Assembly: GCF_004336985.1 (NCBI RefSeq)
Contig: NZ_SJUO01000002.1
Span: forward strand, 248,001-312,000
Source: Exiguobacterium sp. SL-9
Lineage (GTDB): Bacteria > Bacillota > Bacilli > Exiguobacteriales > Exiguobacteriaceae
Reading direction: 5' to 3'
DNA: 64,000 nucleotides
How positions within the stretch are numbered: the stretch's first letter is position 1; each line of letters opens with the position of its first letter. The translations under genes and the position numbers were made by a program. Below, in pieces: positions 20,983 through 27,849 of the stretch. The notes below the pieces were generated by a model. That model did no database searches, was not told the origin of the DNA, and saw nothing but the letters and a program-made list of their open reading frames with translations.

Positions 20983-21950
20983 TTCAGCGTCCCCTCCATC
21001 AACTGTTTCTGAAACGCCTCGAATCGATTCGTCTCTTCGTCATCCCACTGGACACGACGAAGAGCGGCTAATCCGACACCGCCTTGATCGATACCGAGTT
21101 CGACGTGGGCGTTGAACGCCTTTTCTTCGACCCGGTCCGCAATCTCGACGATCGCCAAATCGACTTGTTTCAACATCGACGTGATGACGGCGTCTGGCGC
21201 GATCATCGATTGGTCGCTGTCGACACCGATCGCCTTGACCCCATTCCGTTCAGCCGTCTCTAAGACACCGACACCAGTCAGTCCTGCAGCCGCGTACAAG
21301 ACGTCCGCTCCGGCTTCAATCTGCTTTTCCGCCAATTCGCGTCCAATTTCAGGTGAAGCGAAGTCATTGGCGTAATCGACGAGCATCGTCACGTCTTCAT
21401 TTACGCTCTTCGCTCCGAGTTCGAAGCCGGTCTCGAATTTTTGAATCAGTTCGTTGTCGACACCCCCGATAAAACCGATTTTGTCCGATTCCGTCTCAAG
21501 ACCCGCTACTGCCCCGGCGAGCGCACTGCCTTCCGCCTCTTGGAACGTCACCGACATAACGTTTGGTAACGTCGAGACTGCGTCAATCAATGCGAACTGT
21601 TGTTCCGGGTGTTCGGCCGCTACCGCTTCCAAGTCCGTCTGACAGGCGAACCCGAGACCGATGATGACATCATGTCCGTCCGCAACGAGCTGTTCGAACC
21701 CCTCTTTATATGTCTCCGTCTCTGCAAGTTCACGATAGTCGACGAACCATTTCCCCGTCTCACGTAGTTGCCCCATACCGCGCATTGCCGCGTCGCTGAA
21801 TGATTGGTCCCCGAGACCAACATCGGACAAGACGACGCCCATTGATTGGCGTGCTTCAACGGTTTGTTCCGGTTGATCGATGACAGACTGACAACCCGGC
21901 AACCAAGTCACACAGGCGGCCAACAAGCCGATGATGAGTGATTTCTTCAT
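20979..21950 (-). CDS. BMP-family substrate-binding lipoprotein
   Basis: A 323-residue lipoprotein of the basic membrane protein (BmpA/PnrA/Med) family. The signal peptide ends in the lipobox LPGC (Cys20). The BMP fold is seen in [21 protein letters not shown], the DVIIGLGF strand, [20 protein letters not shown] and [15 protein letters not shown]. Family members bind nucleosides for ABC uptake, or, as Med in Bacillus subtilis, influence competence. No ABC permease or ATPase follows; a chemoreceptor gene does, with a four-base overlap. A sensory role is therefore likely by context. Confidence 0.88.
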   Translation of the reverse strand: MKKSLIIGLLAACVTWLPGCQSVIDQPEQTVEARQSMGVVLSDVGLGDQSFSDAAMRGMGQLRETGKWFVDYRELAETETYKEGFEQLVADGHDVIIGLGFACQTDLEAVAAEHPEQQFALIDAVSTLPNVMSVTFQEAEGSALAGAVAGLETESDKIGFIGGVDNELIQKFETGFELGAKSVNEDVTMLVDYANDFASPEIGRELAEKQIEAGADVLYAAAGLTGVGVLETAERNGVKAIGVDSDQSMIAPDAVITSMLKQVDLAIVEIADRVEEKAFNAHVELGIDQGGVGLAALRRVQWDDEETNRFEAFQKQLMEGTLK

Positions 21951-21988
21951 AATAGCTACTTCCTCTCTCTAATGGTCTGACATCTCCC

Positions 21989-22015
21989 TTATCGTCAGAA
22001 ATCACTCGAGTTTGA
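21989..22015 (-). promoter_or_regulatory. Candidate sigma-D (motility) promoter
   Basis: On the minus strand GACGATAA (21989-21996; consensus GCCGATAA) and TCAA (22012-22015; consensus TAAA) are 15 bases apart, about 45 bases before the BMP gene. Motility-sigma control would suit a chemoreceptor operon. The -35 is imperfect. Confidence 0.5.
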
Positions 22016-22052
22016 AGTCTTTGATTTTAAATTTAGGGGAATCCGTAAGAAA

Positions 22053-22085
22053 CAAAAAAAGCCACAGACGACGATTGTCTGCGGC
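22053..22085 (-). terminator. Flotillin operon terminator
   Basis: 9-bp stem (22061-22069 with 22077-22085, one G-T pair) followed by seven T on the minus strand, right after the floT stop. Confidence 0.88.
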
Positions 22086-22092
22086 TCCAAAC

Positions 22093-23607
22093 TTATTCTT
22101 CCGTAGCAGCGAACGTCGACTCGCTTAATTCGCGATTCGTATTCGGCTGAGCATTGCCTTTTCCGGCAAAGTTGTCGAGTAAGTCTTTCATGTCGATTCC
22201 TGACGACGCTTTGAGCGTCTGTTGGAGTGAAGCCATCAAGTCTGTGGCGTAACCCGTGACTTTGCCGGCTCCACCGTCTTTGCCGCTACCCGTATCGACG
22301 ACCGTGATCTTGTCGATATTGCCAAGCGGTGCCGCTATCTGCTTCGCGTAATCCGGAAGCATCTTGACGACCATGTCGAGAATGGCGGCTTGACCATACT
22401 GCTCGAACGCTTCGGCAATCTTTTGTTTCGCTTCGGCTTCGGCGAGACCCGTTAAGCGGATAATCTCGGCTTCGGCTTCCCCTTTTGCTCGTTCCGAGTC
22501 GGCTTCGGCCACACCGGCGAGACGGACGCGTTCGGCGTCGGCTTTTGCTTCCGCTTCGATGCGGTACTTCTCAGCGTCGGCTGAAGCGATTTGACGTGCC
22601 TTGTCTGCTTCGGCTGACTGCTCGATCGCATAACGGTCGGCGTCGGCTTTCTTCTTCACTTCAGAATCATACTGTTTCTCACGACGCATAATCTCTTTCT
22701 CTTCGAGTTCGATTTGCTTTTGACGCTCGATGATTTGGACTTGCATCTGTTGCTCGGTGACTTCTTGCTTGGCACGGGCTTCTTCAAGTTCATACGCTTG
22801 GTCGGCCCGGGCTTTGGCGACGTCTTGCTCGCGACGATAAGCGGCGATGCGGAGCTGGTTCTCTTTCTCGGCTTCTGCGATTTCTGAAGCCCGCTCGAGT
22901 TCTGCTTTCTTCGCGTCTTTCATCGCTTCCGCTTGTTTGATCCGTGTTTCTTTGTCCGCTTCAGCCGTCGCGATATCAGCATCCCGTTTCACTTGCGCGA
23001 TGCGCGGCTTCCCGAGCGATTCGAGGTAGCCGTTTTTGTCGCGAACGTCTTTGATTGTGAATGACACGATGACGAGACCCATCTTGGCCAAGTCTTGCGA
23101 AGCGACGCGTTGGACTTCTTGTGAGAACTTGTCGCGGTTCTTATAAATCTCTTCGACCGTCATCGAACCGAGAATCGAACGGAGGTGACCTTCGAGTACT
23201 TCCTTCGCCTCGTTCTCGCGTTCGATTTTCGGCTTACCGAGGAACTGCTCGGCCGCCGTGGCGATCTCGCTGATTGAGCCACCGATTTTGATGATGGCCG
23301 TCCCGTCTGCCATGACCGGTACACCTTGCTCCGTATACACTTCCGGCGTCGTCACTTCAAGTTTGCTTGAGAGAAGACTGAGCGGTTCCGCTTGCTGGAA
23401 TACAGGTAAGACGAACGTCCCGCCCCCGCGAATGATTTTTACGCGATTGCCTGATGCATCGCTATGGACGTTCTTTTTACCCAAATAGCTACCTGTGACG
23501 ATGAGCGCCTCATCCGGGCCGACCGTACGATATTTCAAGACGAACACGAAAATCAAGGCGAGTAAAATCACCCCGACGATAATACTGGCTAAAATGGCTG
23601 TGCTCAT
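22093..23607 (-). CDS. floT: Flotillin-like protein FloT
   Basis: Membrane scaffold of functional microdomains. An N-terminal membrane hairpin (about residues 5-27) is followed by the SPFH/band-7 domain (TVGPDEALIVTGSYLG to about 190) and a long flotillin coiled coil rich in EAEAKAD-type repeats (about 210-400), ending with the conserved GSGKDGGAG region. 504 residues matches YuaG/FloT. It lies three bases after the NfeD-like gene, the standard partner, and both follow a sigma-W-like promoter. Confidence 0.95.
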   Translation of the reverse strand: MSTAILASIIVGVILLALIFVFVLKYRTVGPDEALIVTGSYLGKKNVHSDASGNRVKIIRGGGTFVLPVFQQAEPLSLLSSKLEVTTPEVYTEQGVPVMADGTAIIKIGGSISEIATAAEQFLGKPKIERENEAKEVLEGHLRSILGSMTVEEIYKNRDKFSQEVQRVASQDLAKMGLVIVSFTIKDVRDKNGYLESLGKPRIAQVKRDADIATAEADKETRIKQAEAMKDAKKAELERASEIAEAEKENQLRIAAYRREQDVAKARADQAYELEEARAKQEVTEQQMQVQIIERQKQIELEEKEIMRREKQYDSEVKKKADADRYAIEQSAEADKARQIASADAEKYRIEAEAKADAERVRLAGVAEADSERAKGEAEAEIIRLTGLAEAEAKQKIAEAFEQYGQAAILDMVVKMLPDYAKQIAAPLGNIDKITVVDTGSGKDGGAGKVTGYATDLMASLQQTLKASSGIDMKDLLDNFAGKGNAQPNTNRELSESTFAATEE

Positions 23608-23610
23608 AAG

Positions 23611-24132
23611 TTAAAACCCCTTTCGGATTGTCGGCTCGTCATATTCCATGACGACCGCAATGTTTCGTTCGACTTCGATGATGATGACACGTCGATCACT
23701 CGGGATCGCCTTGCCGTCCACACTTTGAGCGGTCTTTAAAATCGAACCGATGACCGATTCGACGAGCACTTCGCCGTATCCGCCTTCAGGAACCGGGACG
23801 GTCAACCGTCCGACGAGTCCGACGAGCGACTCATCGGTCATGCCGATCGATTCTTCGGCGTTCGATAACGGCAACAGGACGAATAAATACAGGAGCGTCG
23901 TGAGTGCGAATGAACCGACAAGGGCGACGGCGAGTCCAATCATCGGGGATACATGGGCGAGCGCGTTCAAAATGAGACCGATACCCGCACCAAGCGCTAA
24001 AAATGACAGGATAACGGCGGGATTGAACCACCCGTCGAATAAATCGAATGCATCTGAAAATAACATGTACAAAAATGTACCGAGACCGGCAATGATGAGT
24101 ACCCACCAATACAGCTGATCTAACGATTCCAT
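23611..24132 (-). CDS. yuaF: NfeD-like membrane protein (YuaF type)
   Basis: Partner of flotillin: four predicted membrane helices in the first 100 residues (WWVLIIAGLGTFLYMLF, AVILSFLALGAGIGLILNAL, MIGLAVALVGSFALTTLL) and a C-terminal OB-fold domain (VGLVGRLTVPVPEGGYGEVLVE...). The short form, about 173 residues, lacks the protease domain of long NfeD. I choose ATG at 24132, since GGAGGAG lies seven bases upstream; the GTG two codons earlier is too close. The ATG overlaps the stop of the preceding gene by one base. Confidence 0.88.
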   Translation of the reverse strand: MESLDQLYWWVLIIAGLGTFLYMLFSDAFDLFDGWFNPAVILSFLALGAGIGLILNALAHVSPMIGLAVALVGSFALTTLLYLFVLLPLSNAEESIGMTDESLVGLVGRLTVPVPEGGYGEVLVESVIGSILKTAQSVDGKAIPSDRRVIIIEVERNIAVVMEYDEPTIRKGF

Positions 24133-24533
24133 TACCACTCCTCCTCGGCGCGACGCTGTCGTTCATAGGAAAGAACACGGCGCAAATGTTCGACTTCGAG
24201 TGCGAGTGCTTGCTCGATCGTGTCCCATTCTGACAAAGGCCGGGTCGGTTGCTCGACCGATTGTCGCACACGTCCTAACGTCTGTTCGAGACGTAAGCGA
24301 TCGTAGCGATCGACCGCTTCCGAACGTTCTTGTCGCAATAGCGATAAATAATGATCGACTTCCGCTTGTAGCGCAATGATTTGTTCGGTCGCCGCGACCG
24401 ACGATTCTTGCATCAGCAGGCGACGCACCCTGACTTGATGGGCGATCAGCTTAGCAATCCTGGCCTCTAGCTCGAGAATATGTTTATAGAGAGATTCCGC
24501 CTCATCTTCATCCGTGTCATCGCGCCACCACAT
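24132..24533 (-). CDS. Coiled-coil protein, first gene of the flotillin operon
   Basis: A 133-residue, highly charged, probably all-helical protein that I do not recognise. Heptad-like spacing of leucines runs through LEARIAKLIAHQVRVRRLL, LQAEVDHYLSLLRQE and LEVEHLRRVLSYERQRR, suggesting two or three coiled-coil segments. No signal peptide or membrane helix. Its stop overlaps the start of the NfeD-like gene (TAATG), so it is translationally coupled to the flotillin pair. In Bacillus subtilis this operon has no such gene in first place. A structural partner or adaptor of the microdomain is possible but unproven. Confidence 0.75.
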   Translation of the reverse strand: MWWRDDTDEDEAESLYKHILELEARIAKLIAHQVRVRRLLMQESSVAATEQIIALQAEVDHYLSLLRQERSEAVDRYDRLRLEQTLGRVRQSVEQPTRPLSEWDTIEQALALEVEHLRRVLSYERQRRAEEEW

Positions 24534-24570
24534 CTCCGACTCACCTCACTTCTTTCTTTACTCACTCCTC

Positions 24571-24599
24571 TATACGTTTAGAGCGAAACTTTGGTTTCA
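24571..24599 (-). promoter_or_regulatory. Sigma-W-like (ECF) promoter of the flotillin operon
   Basis: TGAAAC (24594-24599) and CGTATA (24571-24576) on the minus strand, 17 bases between TGAAAC and CGTA. This matches the sigma-W consensus, and the homologous yuaF-floT-yuaI operon of Bacillus subtilis is a known sigma-W target. Confidence 0.75.
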
Positions 24600-24656
24600 A
24601 AATATCTAAAAAAAATGTAAGATGGATTTGCTAGAGTTAGAAAGGAAGTGCTCACG

Positions 24657-25568
24657 TTGGGCAATCAAGTCATCAAATTGTCGACCGCGGCCCAAGAACA
24701 ACTCATTGCGAGTTACCGGGCGCATGCGGTCAATCCTCCGCCACACGCGCGGTTTAGCGCCAAGACACCTCAGTGTGTGATTACGGTCTATAATTCGGGT
24801 AAAGTCATGTTCCAAGGTCGCGATGCTGAAAGCGAGGCCGCCAAATGGGGAACGAGTATTAAAAAAGAACCGAGCACGCCAAAAAACGTGTTACCGGACG
24901 GTTTCTCGGACTGGTCCGTCATCGGGAGCGATGAAGTCGGAAAAGGGGACTATTTCGGACCGCTCGTCGTCGTTGCCGCATATGTACCAAAAGAAAAAAT
25001 CGCCCTCGTCAAAGAGCTCGGGGTGAAAGACTCAAAATTGTTATCGGACACAGAAATCGTCCGCATCGCAAAAGATCTGCACGTCACCATCACGTATCAG
25101 AAGGCAACGTTACACAATCCGGCGTATAATAAGATGCAACGGACGATGACCCAAGGTAAAATGACAGCGATTGCGCATAACGCCGCCTTATCCGCCTTGT
25201 TACAAAAACTTGACGCGACGCCGGACGCGATTTTAATCGATCAATTCGCTGAAAAAAGCGTCTATTATAACCATTTACGATCTGAAAAGGCGGTCGTCAA
25301 AGACGACGTCTATTTCTCGACGAAAGCGGAAGGACTGCATGTCGCCGTGGCCGCCGCCTCGATTCTCGCTCGCGCCTTGTTCTTAAAAGAAATGGACAAG
25401 TTAAGCGCAACACTCGGGGTCACGTTACCGAAAGGCGCCGGCGCCAAAGTCGATCAAGTCGCTGCTGAGTTGATTATCCGCCATGGTCAGGAACGTTTGA
25501 ATGAGGTGGCGAAAGTGCACTTCGCCAATACGAAAAAAGCAATCCGGTTGAGTGAGCTGAAACGATAG
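24657..25568 (+). CDS. rnhC: Ribonuclease HIII
   Basis: Degrades RNA in RNA-DNA hybrids. An N-terminal TBP-like substrate-binding domain (about 1-85) precedes the RNase H fold with the catalytic motif SDEVGKGDYFGPL, then VKDSKLLSD and the conserved KAEGLHVAVAAASILARA. About 303 residues. I place the start at the TTG of 24657, seven bases behind AAAGGAAGTG; a GTG at 24648 lies within that ribosome site. The closeness to pheT mirrors Bacillus, where rnhC is next to pheST. Confidence 0.93.
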   Translation: MGNQVIKLSTAAQEQLIASYRAHAVNPPPHARFSAKTPQCVITVYNSGKVMFQGRDAESEAAKWGTSIKKEPSTPKNVLPDGFSDWSVIGSDEVGKGDYFGPLVVVAAYVPKEKIALVKELGVKDSKLLSDTEIVRIAKDLHVTITYQKATLHNPAYNKMQRTMTQGKMTAIAHNAALSALLQKLDATPDAILIDQFAEKSVYYNHLRSEKAVVKDDVYFSTKAEGLHVAVAAASILARALFLKEMDKLSATLGVTLPKGAGAKVDQVAAELIIRHGQERLNEVAKVHFANTKKAIRLSELKR

Positions 25569-25640
25569 TCCTCACTTCGAAGATATGGTATATTATTTTT
25601 AGGGTTTAATGAACTTAAAAATTTTTGGGGGATAGCGTTC

Positions 25641-26453
25641 ATGTTGCATTATAAAACGTACACATTAAGCGACGACCACCCTTGGGTCATCTTCATCCAT
25701 GGCGCAGGTGGCAGTCTGTCGCATTGGTATCGTCAAATTCGGCCGTTCAAAAAAAAATATAACGTGCTCTTGCTCGACCTTCGCGGACACGGCGGCTCAT
25801 ACGACGCCGAACAGTCGTTGAACCAACCGCTGAACGCGTATACGCTCGACGTTGTCGTCGAAGACGTCGTCGAGGTCATGGACCACTTGAACATCGAAAA
25901 AGGACATATGGTCGGCTTGTCGCTCGGGACGATCGTCATTCAGGCGATGTTCGAGCATCATCCGGAGCGAATCGCTTCCGTCGTTCTCGGTGGAGCCATC
26001 GTCAAATTCAACGTCCGCTCGACGTTGTTGATTCGCCTCGGTAGTCTCGTACAAAGCTTCGTGCCGTACATGTGGCTATATCAGCTGTTCGCATGGATTT
26101 TGTTACCGAAGAAGCGTCATAAAAAATCACGTATGATGTTCGTCCGCGACGCGGCCAACCTTTGCCAGCGCGAGTTTATCCGCTGGTTCAAAATGACCGA
26201 AAATATGAATCCGTTGCTTCGTCACTTCTCGTCAATTGAGACGAACGTACCGATCCTCTATATTATGGGTGATGAGGACTACATGTTCCTCGAAGCCGTC
26301 GAACGGACCGCGAAACATCAACCGACCGCTCGGGTCCAGGTCGTCTCGGACTCAGGTCACGTCGTCAATGTCGACCAACCCGATCACTTCAATTCGATCT
26401 CGATGGCGTTCATCGATCAACAAGTCGGCTCGCTCGCGGCCAGCACATCTTAA
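25641..26453 (+). CDS. Alpha/beta hydrolase
   Basis: A 270-residue serine hydrolase of the alpha/beta fold. Oxyanion motif IHGAGGSLSHW, strand LLLDLRGHG, nucleophile elbow GLSLGT (Ser about 95), acid in GDEDYMFLE and catalytic His in SDSGHVVNVDQP make the full triad. A positively charged, hydrophobic insertion in the middle (LLPKKRHKKSR) forms the lid. The substrate cannot be predicted. GGGGGA lies nine bases before the ATG; a terminator follows, so it is probably a single gene. Confidence 0.85.
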   Translation: MLHYKTYTLSDDHPWVIFIHGAGGSLSHWYRQIRPFKKKYNVLLLDLRGHGGSYDAEQSLNQPLNAYTLDVVVEDVVEVMDHLNIEKGHMVGLSLGTIVIQAMFEHHPERIASVVLGGAIVKFNVRSTLLIRLGSLVQSFVPYMWLYQLFAWILLPKKRHKKSRMMFVRDAANLCQREFIRWFKMTENMNPLLRHFSSIETNVPILYIMGDEDYMFLEAVERTAKHQPTARVQVVSDSGHVVNVDQPDHFNSISMAFIDQQVGSLAASTS

Positions 26454-26456
26454 TCG

Positions 26457-26491
26457 AAGACGTCCCTTTATCGGGCCGTCTTTCTTTTTTT
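26457..26491 (+). terminator. Terminator of the alpha/beta hydrolase gene
   Basis: 10-bp stem with one mismatch (26457-26466 with 26473-26482), six-base loop, then a C-interrupted T-run. Confidence 0.8.
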
Positions 26492-26531
26492 ACCGGTTTT
26501 CAATTTTTTTCAAATGAATTTTCAGAAAATA

Positions 26532-26560
26532 TTGATTATTGAAAATTATCGTGTTACTCT
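26532..26560 (+). promoter_or_regulatory. Candidate promoter of the structured leader
   Basis: TTGATT (26532-26537) and TACTCT (26555-26560), 17-base spacing. The predicted start of transcription (about 26567) falls directly before the first base of the long-range stem at 26568. Confidence 0.55.
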
Positions 26561-26595
26561 TAGACAAATCTTAACAAGCGGAGGAGCTGGCACTG

Positions 26596-26649
26596 ATGAA
26601 AACCCATGCACAACACGGCCTACTGATTATTATTCGACTGAGGGACTGA
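26596..26649 (+). CDS. 17-residue possible leader peptide
   Basis: ATG at 26596 lies nine bases behind a strong GGAGGAG (26580-26586) and reads MKTHAQHGLLIIIRLRD before TGA. The run LLIIIRL resembles leader peptides of branched-chain amino acid attenuators. The stop is about 80 bases before the intrinsic terminator. The GGAGGAG may instead be part of an aptamer helix, so translation is unproven. Confidence 0.4.
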   Translation: MKTHAQHGLLIIIRLRD

Positions 26650-26731
26650 AAATCGACTCGATAACCGAGACGAATTTTTGGGCCCTTGTTTCGATGGTTT
26701 CGGACGAGGCGCTCATGATTTGACCGACGCG

Positions 26732-26757
26732 CCTATCCAATCTGGATAGGTTTTTTT
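26732..26757 (+). terminator. Intrinsic terminator inside the leader
   Basis: 8-bp perfect stem (26732-26739 with 26743-26750), ATC loop, then seven T, ending 33 bases before the gene it precedes. Placed there it can only serve as attenuator. Confidence 0.88.
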
Positions 26758-26790
26758 ATTGGATTGACACACATAGAGGAGATGATGGAA

Positions 26791-27804
26791 GTGAAACAGT
26801 ACGCAATGGATCGAATGATCAAAATATCAGCAGGAATGGCAAGCGCCGTCCTCGTCACGCTCGGGGTCGGACTCTTGATTGAAACGATTGGGAAGATGGC
26901 CGGGATCGAGACACTCGTCTTGATCGGGCAAGTCGCGAAGTCATTACTCGCCCCGGCACTCGGTGCCGGTGTCGCTTACCAGCTCGGCGGCAATACGCTT
27001 ATTTTGTTCAGCTCGATGATTGCGGCAACCGTCGGTGGTGCGGCGCTCCAAGCGACCGAGAGCGGACTCGTGCTCGTACCCGGTCAACCGATTAGCGCCT
27101 TGATTGCAGCTGCGGCTGCGGTATGGTTAGGCAAACGTGTCCTCGGCAAGACGAAATTTGACATGATGGTCGTCCCGGTCACGGCCGTTCTCGGCGGCGG
27201 CATCGTCGGAGTCGGCGCAGCCGCCGTCACGACGCCGCTCATCAACTCGATCAGTGCGAGCATCACCGCCTCGGTCAATACGTCACCGATTGCGACATCA
27301 CTTGTCATCGCCCTCGTGTTCAGCGTCATGCTCATGTCACCGGCTTCATCGGCCGCACTCGCCATCGCACTTCAGCTCGACCCGGTCGCCAGTGCCGCTG
27401 CATTGATCGGATGTACGGCCCAGTTCGTCGGCTTCACACTCATGGCGTATCGTCAAACGGATCCGGGCGGTTTGGTCGCCTCGTTCTTCGTCACACCGAA
27501 AGTGCAGTTCCCGAACGTCGTCAAAAACCCTCGAGTCCTTATGCCACCGTTCATCGCGGCGATGGTTAGCGCACCGATTGCAACACTCGTCTTCTCTCTC
27601 GAAGTCCCATACGAGATTGCGGGACTCGGGCTCAACTCGTTGATTGCGCCGCTCAACATCCTTGCCGCGCAAGGAATGGACGCGTTCCTCATCTTCGTCG
27701 GAACAGGAGTCCTCCTTCCGGCCGTCATCACGCTTGTCTTGTATAAAGTGACTTGCCTTGTCGGTTGGACAAAGTTCGGCGACTTGGCACTCGAAGTCCA
27801 GTAA
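26791..27804 (+). CDS. PTS EIIC-like membrane permease (EIIC_2 family)
   Basis: A very hydrophobic, Gly/Ala-rich protein of about 337 residues with some eight to ten membrane helices and no soluble domain. Motifs such as MDRMIKISAGMASAVLVTLG at the start and LAPALGAGVAYQLGG mark the EIIC_2 group of phosphotransferase-system permease homologues, whose substrate is unknown. No EIIA or EIIB domain or gene is nearby. I choose the GTG at 26791, nine bases behind AGAGGAG; upstream ATGs sit too close to that site. It is controlled by the leader at 26567-26757. Confidence 0.8.
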   Translation: MKQYAMDRMIKISAGMASAVLVTLGVGLLIETIGKMAGIETLVLIGQVAKSLLAPALGAGVAYQLGGNTLILFSSMIAATVGGAALQATESGLVLVPGQPISALIAAAAAVWLGKRVLGKTKFDMMVVPVTAVLGGGIVGVGAAAVTTPLINSISASITASVNTSPIATSLVIALVFSVMLMSPASSAALAIALQLDPVASAAALIGCTAQFVGFTLMAYRQTDPGGLVASFFVTPKVQFPNVVKNPRVLMPPFIAAMVSAPIATLVFSLEVPYEIAGLGLNSLIAPLNILAAQGMDAFLIFVGTGVLLPAVITLVLYKVTCLVGWTKFGDLALEVQ

Positions 27805-27808
27805 TCAC

Positions 27809-27846
27809 AAAAAAGCGGTGTCCACGTAAAAGGGACACCGCTTTTT
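27809..27846. terminator. Bidirectional terminator between EIIC-like gene and pheT
   Basis: 11-bp perfect stem (27813-27823 with 27833-27843) flanked by A-run and T-run, so it works in both directions. Confidence 0.92.
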
Positions 27847-27849
27847 AAG

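Larger units (their letters stand above)
26567..26757 (+). promoter_or_regulatory. Structured attenuator-like leader RNA (possible riboswitch)
   Basis: The 5' leader of the EIIC-like gene. A closing stem pairs 26568-26578 with 26685-26695 (nine pairs around a 2x2 internal loop). Inside are a CTGATGA-type kink-turn-like motif and a short peptide ORF. After it, GGCGC (26708-26712) can pair with GCGCC (26729-26733), which overlaps the first arm of the terminator at 26732-26750. This arrangement of outer stem, possible antiterminator and terminator is that of a transcription attenuator. The first 40 bases resemble the start of SAM-I (S-box) aptamers, but the later conserved S-box parts are not found. 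Confidence 0.55.

Noticed and set aside
22155-22900. Tandem repeat within floT
   Set aside because: The repeats are degenerate heptad patterns coding for the flotillin coiled coil, not nucleotide repeats.
26567-26700. Calling the leader a confirmed SAM-I riboswitch
   Set aside because: The first 40 bases are similar, but the conserved GGUGCNAAUUCC and closing AGAUGAG parts are not present, so I keep it unassigned.
26514-26723. A 69-codon plus-strand ORF in the leader of the EIIC-like gene
   Set aside because: It has no ribosome site at its start, has unremarkable composition, and covers the predicted promoter and RNA stem; the 17-codon frame is better supported.
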